Source of the DNA: Zhengitettix transpicula
Lineage: Eukaryota; Arthropoda; Insecta; Orthoptera; Tetrigidae
Length of the DNA: 64,000 nucleotides
Assembly: GCA_037074705.1 (NCBI GenBank)
Contig: CM073595.1
Span: 26,255,501 to 26,319,500 of the forward strand
Reading direction: 5' to 3'
Numbering within the stretch: position 1 is the stretch's first letter; each line of letters opens with the position of its first letter. Of this stretch, positions 24,071-36,300 are shown piece by piece. Both the position numbers and the translations under genes were made by a program. The notes beneath the pieces are model-generated. The model was not told where the DNA came from and ran no database searches. It worked only from the letters and a program-made list of their open reading frames with translations.

Positions 24071-25200
24071 TTATTAATAAGATAAAAACCAATTGGTTTT
24101 AATCAATTGATAAAAGAAAAAAATAATGAATTTTAAATATATATATTGGCGAAAGTTTTGAAAATTGATAATTATGATTAACTTGATCGAAAGCTTGGAA
24201 GAAATTAAAATATATATATTAACGCTGATTTTTTCTGTAATATTGTTGAAAAATGATTATAAGAAGTGCATAGATAAGATAAAACATTGAGTTTACATAC
24301 ATTGTTCTATAATACTGAAATTGATGTGCTTCCATTCTTTCTTTGTAAGCTACACGCAAATTTTCCAGGCGAAAGTTCTTCACGCAACACTAATCACCGT
24401 CAGTCCGTTAGTATATAAAAATCGTTTATAAATAGATAATCGTATTTCAATCTGTTATGAAACAAGTCCTGAATTCCACAATTTGGAAAAATCGAAGCAT
24501 TTCGATAGCACGTGGTCTGGCTCGACCATTGTTTATCAATGTAAACAATTGCCTGCATATTAATAAGATATTCCGTATCAATCAATTGAGGAAAATAGGG
24601 CTAATTTATTTTGATTGCGACAGTCAGTCTGCTTACAACAACAGAGAAGTTTGGATTTGTTAGAAACAATTAGCATAAACTCTCTTCAAATGGGAGCCGA
24701 TTTGTGCTGGAAGCTGTTCCTTATGCTGTCGATTCAAATTCGTGCGACATATTAATCAAATAAGAAAACCAAATATTTTTAATCACCTGACGGAAGGAAC
24801 AAAAGAATTAATTTTAAATGATATAATAAAATTGGGCTTACAATAGTTAGATACAGGAAGTTTTGACGCCTCATTACGAGTCATGAAATTAATATGTCGG
24901 GAGCTATCTGACTAGATGATGTCGAAGGGATGAAAACAACTTACAAAAGTCGGAAAATTAAATTGAAATGCGAAATAGTGCCCAATTGTCACAATTATCT
25001 TATTTTTGTTTTTTTAGTTTAAATATCTTCCATTAATAATTTATTTGTAACTATATTAAGGTAATACCAACAGAGTACATTAAATCTTGATTGTAATTGG
25101 TGAAAGATGACTTATTTTAATAAAGAAGGGAAAATCAAGTTTCGTGTAAAGTGAGGTAAAAGTAACAGGTGGTGGTCAGAGCACAAGGGCTCGTAAACGG
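22165..25200. other. AT-rich intergenic region
   Basis: No gene or recognisable element is seen. It includes a short (AT)n tract near 24040-24070. Open frames such as 24457-24663 have no family resemblance. Confidence 0.5.
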
Positions 25201-25228
25201 CCTACAAAAATGATTGGAAAGTACTTCA

Positions 25229-25341
25229 CCTGAAGAAGATGGCGGTGCAAGCCATCGAAACGTTGTGTTTACAAAACTACGCTACCCGGTTGGAATCCCG
25301 AGAGAACTTCATTCAGCAACTACACCGGGAAAACCTACGTT
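25229..25341 (+). repeat. Penelope-like repeat with hammerhead-like module
   Basis: CTGAAGA (25230-25236) is followed by one base, then a perfect 6-bp stem, GATGGC (25238-25243) with GCCATC (25251-25256), then GAAACG at 25257. Downstream comes 'CTACCCGGTTGGAATCCC', 'GAGAGAACTTCATTC' and 'TACACCGGGAAAACCTACG', shared with 21838-21920. The core and stem II resemble the hammerhead motifs reported in Penelope-like elements; the flanking stems are not clear. Confidence 0.6.
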
Positions 25342-25344
25342 CCT

Positions 25345-27160
25345 TACTTAATAATATTTTATTTACATAAAATAGCATGAAAAATGTATAGAACTGTTTT
25401 CTATATGAGCACAATATTATAATAGATAATGGCAAGGTGAGTAAAGAGAAACTTTTGTCTCTCTATTATTTCGCACTCAACACGTGCTGCCGGCAACTGG
25501 AAGTAAGTTGGAGGGAAATATTCATAAATTCAATGAATCTGTGATCGATATGTTTGCCTCAAAGATATAAGAGAAAGTTTAGAAAAATTGTACATAAAAA
25601 TTGTCGTCTTTTGTATACATGTTATTCATTCCTACTTTGTAAGTGATCTATTGTAGTTACATTTCCTACATTACTACGATAACTGAGTTCCTTTGTGTGA
25701 AATGAATTGTATTGTAGAAGAATGAATTTTATTCTTATCAAATCTACTTATTTAGATGAAGGAAGATACAGTTGCCACAATCTGGGAATCCCTGCATCAA
25801 TAACTCACGTGCCACTAATGTAACTGACAAGTTAGCGAACTCGATTATTACGTCATAATTTTCTTGTCAAGTATTTCCTTTCAGTTGATTTTACATTGGT
25901 GAATAATTTGATACTTATAATCCTTCGTACTCCTATTACGTACACTCTTTACAGGAGACCCCGAGTTTTAAACTGCGAAGCCTCCAACCAATTTAAGTAA
26001 TGTTCTCATATAATTATAAAATTTTCGAACCGCACACATAATCATCCTTCAGCTGACCATTGACAATATATAATTTATTTCATTAACATATTATGATATT
26101 ACTAAATAGAGAAGTATGATATTTCAGGCAGGGAAAAACGCGACTTCAGTGCGTGAATGTTGGCAAAGGTTGAGCTGACGGAAGGCGACTGATTTGAATT
26201 TCCTCTCTTGCCGCGTCGACGAATGAACAATTGATAAGTGATGTGGCAAACACAGCTAATTTCGGTAGAATTCGTATAACGGAGAAAAAATATTAGTTTT
26301 CGCTTTGCGCTAAGGTGCCATAAAATAACTTGCGCAGTAAGTACACAGTTCCGTATGAGATATCTTACTGTCAGATAAGATAACTTATCCTAGAAATTTT
26401 TTTGCCCTATAAATAGTCTTTTACGTGGAACGGAGAAATGTAAGTGTTTATTTACTGGTTTAATTTTTTAAAATCTTTGAATAGTTTGAAGTCGTGTACG
26501 TTCCGTAGTTTGTTAGCAATGCGTGAAAGTTGTTTTTTCACCTAATTACCTAGTATTTATAAGTTATTTACAGTTCAGGAAGAACAAATCTGTATTTTAG
26601 GCGCGTTTATTTATTTGATGCGTAAAAAAATTATAAGAACGAATTTAGAGTGCAACGTAACATTTTGAGGTTACGGTGTTCGAATTTGACACTTATTTAG
26701 TTTGCGGCAGGTTTTACAAATTCAAAAGGTAAGAGTTACGAAAATTGGAGTTGGCATTTTACTGGATTCATGTTAGTAGAAAAAGGTTATTCTGCATCTG
26801 AAATTGTGTAGTCAATTCTCATGACATAGAAATTCATACCTACATTTTATATTTTTGCCAACCACATTATTTTATGTAACAAAGGTCTCTCCCTGTTCAG
26901 GTAGACTGCTTTCTCTGATAAATCAACAATTTAATTATTGAAATGTATCACTATAGTATTGAAACGGTTCTTTGAATAGTCAAGCTTGGTATTAAAATTT
27001 TACATTCCATATATTGCTTATGGACAGCATTACAATTGTATTTTTATCAGAGATAGATGTATAAACACATTCTAAATAATCTGCAAGCGCGATTTATGTT
27101 TTTTCTAATATAATTTGATTAAATGGTTTAAATATATCACTGAAATATTTTTTTAGACAG
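25345..27160 (+). promoter_or_regulatory. Presumed GALK2 upstream region and 5' UTR intron
   Basis: A TATAAATAG sequence at 26408-26416 and a GTAAGT at 26440 lie upstream of the GALK2 start exon. That exon begins at a splice acceptor (TTTTTTAG or ACAG, 27156 or 27160), so a non-coding first exon must exist upstream. Whether this TATA and donor belong to it is uncertain, because the spacing leaves almost no first exon. The rest is AT-rich and unremarkable. Confidence 0.3.
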
Positions 27161-27173
27161 TATACCGCGAAGA

Positions 27174-27322
27174 ATGGATCCTACCGACTACAACTCCGAA
27201 TACCCACCAGTAATCCCTGCAACTGCTGAGTACCTGATGCAAAGCCGTGTAATTAATGTAACAAAGCTTTTTGAGGCAAAGTTCGAGCGTTTGCCAGAAT
27301 TTTATGTTCGTGCCCCAGGAAG
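27174..27322 (+). CDS. GALK2: GALK2 exon 1 (coding)
   Basis: The ATG opens '[16 protein letters not shown]' and the exon ends '..FYVRAPG' plus two bases, with donor GTATGG. The ATG follows the acceptor by about 13-17 bp. It is the first in-frame ATG and its position fits family N-termini. Confidence 0.88.
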
Positions 27323-30300
27323 GTATGGTAACCTTAAATAAATATTAGAATAATTTATTTTTCAGCAAATATATAAAGTGCAAATAAATTCTCATAATGT
27401 TGAGTGTGTTAGATATTGCTGTGGTATGTAGCCACTGTTAGACTAACATGAAATCTCAACTATATTTTATATAGAAAGGTATCTTAAGCTCTCAATACTT
27501 CGACAAAATAAATTTCAGCTGATCTTCACTTGGCTTTGCTTGTTCCTTGGTATCCTGAATATTCTCTGACACAACAACGTCTAACATATTGAACATGCTA
27601 ATGTTAAATTTACTTTAGGATCCTAACAATTGTAGTGTTATTGTAGTATTATAATTATAGTATTAGTCACATTTATTTTTTTCAGCTTGCAATTTAATTT
27701 ATTTCCTGAATTTGTACATATTGATTTAGTGTTAATTTTCTCAATATGTATAAAGTCCTCATTATTTAATGCCCTTACAATACTAAATTTCCTTATTTTA
27801 TATTTATACCATAGTGGGATTATTTCTTCTGTTATTTGACTTAACACACCAAGCATAGTTGATTATATAGAGAAAGCAAAATTATTTTCATACCAAACAG
27901 TGGACGATTCTGGGTTTGCTCTACTACGTTGATTTTTGTATCTTTTTCATTTTTCTATGTATTAATAGGTACATGGGTTTGTTTTTTTCTGTTTATCATC
28001 AACCTTACATCTGATTAAAAAAGCTATATCTGACCTGATATTTTTTTTTTGAAATTTTACTCATCTTTGATCAGCTTGGAATGTGTGTGTCAGTGTGTAA
28101 CTGTAAAATATTGTTCTTATAGGTTTTTGCACACCATTTTGTAAAACAAAAATATAAGAATCATTTTGCTGTTTGTTTCTGACTTATCTTTTCTGTATGG
28201 GTTATTTATATTATGAGATTTGCATTGTATTATTACTTTCAGTTGTCTTGTGTAATATCCAGAAAGTTAACAAAAAATGCTACCATACTTGTGTTAATCA
28301 AAGATCAAAGCTGTCCCGGTGTGGTTGCTATAGGAGTTTTCAGGTTTCCACATGGGTACAAGAGTGATTAAGTCACGGTTTAATCACTCTTGTACCTATG
28401 AGGAAACACGAGAAATGTGTCTACTACTCGTGTTAATGCTTGTTCGAAATGATACCTCCTGGATACTTTTGTCTACAATAGATGAAGGAATACCTGATGA
28501 ATTCTTTGTTAAATCCAAAATGTTGTCAACTAACTTCATAAGTAGAAGTTTTAATTATTAAATTTCACAGACAGTGAAACCAGATTGTATGTCATGTCAT
28601 ATCAAATTGCAGAAGATTGGCTATAGTACACTATCAATTTTAAATGATTGCTTTAAGTTTGTATTTTTATCAATGGTATCTTAAAAGTAGAAGATTGTAA
28701 TTTATAATGATTGTATTTTGTTTTACAAGGAATAGAAAAATGATGCACAATATGATCAAATTGTCTCATGTTATAAAGTTAAAATTTCAGTACTTACAGA
28801 ACATGTAGTGAAAATAAACATTCCAAAACTCTACCACAGAAGTCGTATAATATAAAATATATAAAGCAAGTAAACTATATTTTTAGCTGGCCTGTTGTGG
28901 TTTGCATCACCACCTGGCATCACAGGTCCTGTGTTCGAATCCCAGCCTGGGGTGGATGTTTGTACTTGTCATGGTCAGAAAACTGTGGTTAAGACTGAAG
29001 GAGAACCAACACACTGACCACGTGTGACTTCCTAAATCTGGAATGTGTCATGTAAGATGAAAGTGTCAGTTGTCATGGTAGGCTAAGGTCCTAAATGGGT
29101 TTTGGTGCTGAGGAGAATGAATAAGATATTTTTGAAGTTAGGGTGTACTTACTATAAATTGGATTTTGTTCAATTTCAATTGTTTGAATTTGGCATCTGT
29201 CAATAAATTTACTTTATCACACCTATTAAAATTTGCAGTATATTTAATGAGGTGCAATATACAGAGCTTTTATTTTAGAGATTAAATAATAAAATATTTT
29301 ACTACATTTTCCAAGCCTCTCTTAAAATTGTTCCTAACATTTTTCACTATCCAAACATGATACCTAAAAGAACATTTTTAATGTGCAAGATTTTTGATTT
29401 GTCTGTTTGAATAATTTAGTTATTGCAGTATTTATTTGATTGTTAACAATTAAGAGAAATAAATTGGCTCTTGGATCTTTTAAGATCCTATCTGAACTAT
29501 ACAGTTTTGACTATTGTTAATAAATTAGGTTTTTTGAAAGCAAACCGTGTTTTCACCATTGTGAATGTTTTGAGTTCACTGGTGAATTACCAAACTTTTT
29601 TTGCAGCTATGAATACCTCTAATTCCTTAAGGTTTAGTCACTTGATTTAATTTGAATTCAAATAGTCTTAAGTTACATTTAAATGCAATGCCATTTACAT
29701 TTGATAACTGTTTGTGCACCTTTATAATAAGAATATTGAAAATTTTATTTTATTTCTCATTGATTTTTATATTACTTCTGATATTTTAACTAAAATTTAC
29801 AACTGACATTTATTTTTTGTTATTTCTATTATTTGATGGTATATTTATGCAGGGTAAACCTAATTGGGGAACATATTGACTATTGTGGGTACTCTGTGTG
29901 TCCTATGGCAATCCAGCAGGATATCCTTCTGGCTGTAGCATTGTCCACTGACGGTAAAGTGCATCTCATTAATGAAGATCCATCTTACCCAGAATTTGAA
30001 TGTGACATCCTGTCATTCAGGTGTGTGGCTATGTTATGTTGCATTACTATTAGAAGTAATAGTTAATGCACGTAAAAGAAATATTTATATAATGTAAAAG
30101 AATAAGTGACATCAATGTAAGTCTCTATCTTGAATGAATGTAAATTTTTAGTTCTCACATTACAGTATCTTTTCAGTATAAAAAGTGACAAAGGAGGACC
30201 ACCTGCTTGGCATGACTATTTTCTTTGTGGCCTTAAAGGAATACTTGAAACATTACCTTCAGATAAATCTCCCTCGGGTATCAATGTGGTGGTGACTGGA

Positions 30301-33300
30301 AACATTCCTCCTGGATCTGGTCTCTCGAGCTCCAGTGCTCTTGTCTGTGCTGCTGCACTTGCTGTGACACGGGCAAACCAGGTAAGGTTTACTAAAGTGT
30401 TATGTGATTTTTGCTAAATGGAGTCTTTTGTGAATATTTAATTGTTTCTGTAGATTCTCTTGCCCAAGACTGAGCTTGCTGCACTGTGTGCTAAGTCAGA
30501 AAGATACATTGGAACACAAGGAGGAGGGATGGACCAAGCCATTTCATTCCTTGGCACTAAAGGTATTCATGTGCTTGCCAATTTCCTGCTTGTGTTAGGT
30601 TTCTTCAGATTTTGGTTTTCATATCACGAGGTTGGTATAACTGTTTTCTGATCTAAGATATATATGGTGTTAACTACCACAATTTTATATCTATTTACAA
30701 GTCAAGTGTCAAATGCAATGTACAGTAATGACATACCTTTTAGATAGTGTATGTTTAAATGATCGAGGTGCAGAATATCACATATAATAGGACACATGTT
30801 GCATTTGTATGTGATGAAGCAGTTGCAATCATTTTATGAAAGTTGACAAATTGTAATGATATAAATATAAAGTGGAAGAGATGTTCTTTCGAACATGGCT
30901 CCTCCTGTTCTTCCTGGCTTCAAGTTCATCAAATTCTTTCCACCCCTCACTCCAGACAACCATGTCATTTCTTGACCAGCCTCACTTTTTAAGTGCTCTG
31001 CCCCTATTTGGAAGTACTCCCTACTGAGCAGTCTTTTGTGTCCATTCAGGACATCCAGAGAAATGGTTTTACATCTGGCTGTACTGCAGATTTGTTCACA
31101 ATGTGGTGTCAACAAAATTGGAATATACCACTAAATGTAAAAAAATTTAAACAGCGCTCCCCATCTATGTTTACACTCATTACAATATAATGGTCATGTT
31201 CCATCCTTCCAGAAATGATATTTAAAACAAAAGTTTTTGATTTGATTGAGTATGCAGAGGCAAAGGACAAGAGTTAAATGACGGCCCAATAATGTGAACT
31301 ACAGAAATTGAAAAAACAACAACAGACTATTGTTTGCAGAGTTTTTGGCAAAAATGGGGAGTGGCAATGTCGATTATGAATGTGGTTCTTGGAATAAGAA
31401 TTAAAAGAGCAGAAAGTATTTAATTGACAATGCTATTTAGATTGTTATTGCTTGAGGTATAGTTCTGTTAAAATCTGCATGAAAATCACCTGTACAATGA
31501 ATCAAACTGGTCAATTGCAAATAAATTGCTGATAAAGTACTTGGTCACATTATTACTGTGACATATGCCTAAACCATGCAGCATATTGTGGCAGAATTTA
31601 AATGAATTTATTGTTCATGTTGCAGAGTGAAATGAAGATAAAGTAGATGGCACTGTTCAAGAAGCATAACATATTCAACATGAACAGTAGTCATAATAGT
31701 TTATGTGCAGTAAACAGAACTCAATAATATCTTTAATTTGCACATATATACATATCTTTCACTCTACCTTTTATCGCAGTGTTCAACCATCCTAGGTGGT
31801 TGACACTATTATTCCTCTTGTTTTCTAGTGTGAGTAGTTTCTAAAACTATTTTGTTCCTCAGATCTTTTGCCATTTAATATTCCACTTCCTCTTGAAGCA
31901 CAACATTTCAGAGGATACTAGTCGTCTCTTTTTATTTTACAACTGTTATGTCTTCACTTTCATATGCAGTAGTAAGTTATTTATTGATGTATTAGATTGA
32001 TTTCCCCTTTATTTTATGTTCTTGTATGTATGTATGTATGTATTTATTTTGTGTTCTTTTTGTGTGTATTTTAAAAATCTCTACTAGGCTTTGCCTAATA
32101 AAATTTAATAAATCTATATATCTCTAACCTTCAAAAATAATTTATGGGTTTCTTTTAGGACCTTTACATGATAAACTTGGCAAGAGTCCAAATATGCTTC
32201 CCCAACCTGTATTTGATCTATATCGGTGTTTCCCACTGTGTGGCAATTTGAATGTTCAGGGGGGCAATTCGAAAATGGGCTCGCCTAGAATTTAGAAACT
32301 GTTAGCTATGGGAGAAATTGTTTGTATCTATCTCAATTTGAAATAAGTATTTGATAAATTTGATTCTTTCCATAGAGGCGCCCTTGAAAGATTGGAGTAA
32401 TATAAACTATGATGTACTTAGTGAGTGGGCCTATTGTTTACTATGACTAGTGAAGGAATAATATGTACTGTGTTGACAATTTCTATGACATGTGCTAAGT
32501 GGTTGTATACTGTCCAAGTTTTAAATGAAATAAGAACTTAATTTTGTACAAAAGCTCGAATGGGCAATAGATTTTGCAATCTCAGATTAAAATTAATTAT
32601 TACTTTGTTTATGCACAGAATTGTTACTATAGAAGGACTGTGATACACAAGTTGAAATTAGGCCTTTTTTAGGAGGGAATTCAATTTTTTATATAAAAAA
32701 TATGTGTTACATGGTAAGAAAAAGGATGAGAAACACTCGTCTATATACAATTACTTTACTCTGCTTTACTGTCTTCATGGGACTTGCAGAGATAATATTT
32801 TTCGGATGTTCCATTGTCTGATTTGGAGAAGCATGTGGATTAAGATAAATTATTCCTGGCGGAATGTAAAGTGATAGGGTAATCAAACATAGGAATGGAT
32901 GATATACCAATATTTCGGACCGTAAATAATTGTCCGGGCTTGCGAAGTAAGAAGAATCAGTCAGAGGGAGTCAGAAATCCTTAAAGCCTACCCCACGGAG
33001 ATGGCTGCCTGCGATTTTCTGAGTCTGTGTGATAATTGAACATCCCAACGATATTATCTCTGACTTTGTTACAAAGCATAAGGATTTTCGCATGATGGGG
33101 CATATTGATTCTGCCGCACTCACCGACGAAGATGTGCATAAACGCATTATGGAATGATCCAGTCCACTCAAAATTTTCGTATGTTTGAGGAGGCCCTCTG
33201 GATGCGCAGGTTCCGCGAAACATGTGCGTTTCAACCCCGTGAGTGCCGAGGACGTGCGTTTGCCCGAGGGTGCCGTCTTTGTGGTTGCCCACTCTACCTG

Positions 33301-36300
33301 TGTGGTCAACAAGGCCGCCTCCGCCCTCTACAACTGCCGTGTCGTCGAGTGCCGTCTCGCCGCTCAGGTAACGTATTCACCAGTCGGAACTCTGTTCATG
33401 CTGGGAAAGCTCGTCGGACAATGGCTTTAAAACCAACAGAAATAAATTATTTCTGGACTGCTGATTATTTTGCAGACAATACTTTCTTGTACTGCAGGCG
33501 GTTTCATTATAACACCAACGTCATTGTCAAAAATAACTGTCATTTTGTTTTTAATAAACGAAGTTCCGTTTCGCTATCAGCTGTCTCAAACTAGCCGTAT
33601 TTGAATTTTCATGAATATCGAATGCATTTTTAGATTCTGACGAAGAGTTCCGAATTCGGGATAACTGTACTTGAACGTACGAGGACGAACCAATAAGTAT
33701 ATTTATCGTACCGTGGGTGAGTGGAACTGCTTTTATATTTCTCATAACGACTGATGATCCTGACTTCTACGCCACGGGTGCTATGGTGGAGAGGAATTGG
33801 GTAAAAGAGAATCAGACTCGAAGACATATAATAACTCGCTTCGCGATACACGGTTTCCACCATAAATTGTGCAGGACAAAGAACTACCACGAACCGTGTG
33901 AAAGTTGTGCAATCTAGAATGTGAAAGATACCATTTAACAAAGTGCCCGAACAATATAATAAGACTAAGCGAACATGCTAAGATCTGAATTAATCTCACT
34001 ATCAAATGCCTTATCAGGCGCACCTTTATTATTATTATAACGATTGATGCAAAATATTTCAACATCTTCAAACAGCGTAAAATGTGACAAACGAGATATT
34101 TATGCAATATTAGCCGCTGTTCTGTACCTATCATTCACTGCTGGCTTGGTTTTCATGAAACCTGTGGAAGATATGAATCGAAATAGTTATTAGACGAGAT
34201 CAAGAACGGCAGAGTTGCCATTTATGGAACACTGGTTGATATGGTTAATTTACTGAAGCGCATTTTTTTAAAAAAACGAAACATATAATAACTAGAGTTT
34301 GGAAACTAGCCAGAGGTGAAGAAGAAATTCAAACTGAAGTGTTCTGCCGGAAAATAATGCACACAATTTTCTGGGTGTGACGGGAATTATCTGTAAATAG
34401 GTAATTCTGTGATGATGGTAAAAATTGACAGTTTGTCAAACATTTCATTGCTAGTGATGTCACCAAATATTCGTACAAAAGTCAAGAAACATCTCTTGAC
34501 AGTCTAGGTTTTAATGTAAACAAAAATGTTTACATAATTTCATTTCTAGGCGTCAAAGTATTACAAATATTTCTGAATGTGTGGGTTGACGCTTTTGTGT
34601 TGACAGATAATCGCGAAGAAGAGTGGATTGCTTTGGAAGGAAATGCGGAAGCTGCGAGACGTGCAAGAAGCCTTGGGTGTGGACGTCGCTAAGATGCCCG
34701 CCGTTGTCGAGAAACTTCTGCACCAAAACCCCTACACCAAACAGGAGGTAAAGAGTGGCCAAATTTGTGACACGGTAACGTCAGTTATTACTGGGTGACA
34801 AACTGAATGATGAGTGATGAAGGTATTTGAAGAATGGATTCTACGGTCCTTCATACGTTATATTGACAACTTGAATTTCAGCTGCAATTTAACTTGGCTA
34901 TACACAAATTAAATATAATTGGGCAGCGTACATTTCTCCTTTTCATATATTAGAGAATCCAGTAAAACTTTGCGTAGGAATGTTTATGAAAAAAAGCACA
35001 CGTCAACCATGGAAAAATTAATTTCCGGAAAGTGAAAATTATGGAACATGTAAGAATTCAGGAGGTGGGAATCGTATAGAAGCTGGATGCCGTAATTTTT
35101 ATTTAACACGAGTAATATTAGTCGGTGTTTCCAAATTGCAGCTGAAGAAACATGGAGGATTATAGGGTAGGAGTGATTAGATACGGCGCCAGAAGGATTA
35201 AGAGAAAAAAGTACACGAGATGTTAATGGGAATAGGTCGAAGCTCGTGGGATGGACGGTAAAATATAATATAAAAATGTTCAGCGTAAGAATTGTGATTG
35301 GTTGAATTGTTCGAGAAAATCGTCATTGACTGTCGGAGGGGAATCCGGAAACGGGAGCTAGAATATCGGAAACGTAGTCATCCACCGTGAATCTGTTAGG
35401 AATGTAAGATGAACGGAAGATAACGTTAAACTCTGTCCAGGTGTGTGAAGAGCTGGGCGTGAGCGAAGATGAGCTGAACGAAACCTCTTTGAGCCAGAAC
35501 ACGTTGCACATCGGGCAATTTAAGCTGTACCAGAGGGCATTGCACGTTTTCCAAGGTGAGTGTTAACGTCTTAAACGGATTATTTTAAGTTTTAGCGATA
35601 GATCGATTTAAGTAAATCGATTGGCTCCCTCTCTTGGGATAGAAGCGTGTATAGGTACTACATTTACGGCCCGAGGTCAGTTTGGATGTTTTCCCATCAG
35701 TCCGACATCCGTCTCTCAGTTACCTGAGCGGGCCTTCAGGATACTAGTATCTGACACCTGCTTGCTAAGCTGCATAAGGGCTTGGAAAGTTGTTCTAGCA
35801 CTGCGGGCTACTAACTCGCAAAACGTGAGACGATGTGGGATTGGTCTAAGCCTGGTGTTCCAGGTTCCCCGTGGGACGGTCCTGATCGATCGTGTGAAAA
35901 GATCACCCATCGTGCTCGGCTCCAAGTGTCAGTTGCGCTTGATTTTGGAAGTTTTTTTCCTCAAATGCTACTTTGTCGCGCCAGGGTTGGAAACGTCAAA
36001 CAGCTCCCAGATGTCTGTAGATAATTGGAAAATTTAAAAATCCCTACAAAAACGCCACAAATAAGAAATATCAGGAAATTGTAGATTCATTTCGGGATGA
36101 ATACCCGGAAATTATTATTGATTCTATAAAAACTATAGTACAGAAATAAAATAATAAACATAGCAAGCTACTAGAAAAAATTATTCAATTTAAAACATAA
36201 TAAGCTTTAATTTTTGGATGTATTGGTCGTAGTTTAAAATAACCAATTGGTATCAAAAATCCACATATTGTGGAATGCAAATATTATGCCAGATTGATGA

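Noticed and set aside
25229..25341. Complete, active hammerhead ribozyme
   Set aside because: Core and stem II are visible, but stem I could not be paired with upstream sequence and stem III is imperfect; reported only as hammerhead-like.
28915..28960. Functional tRNA gene at the B-box GTTCGAATCCC
   Set aside because: No cloverleaf with paired acceptor and anticodon stems; a long unrelated body follows, so it is a SINE head.
33154..33594. 146-residue + strand frame over GALK2 exon 5
   Set aside because: Different frame from the exon's GALK2 text; shadow frame in a GC-richer area.
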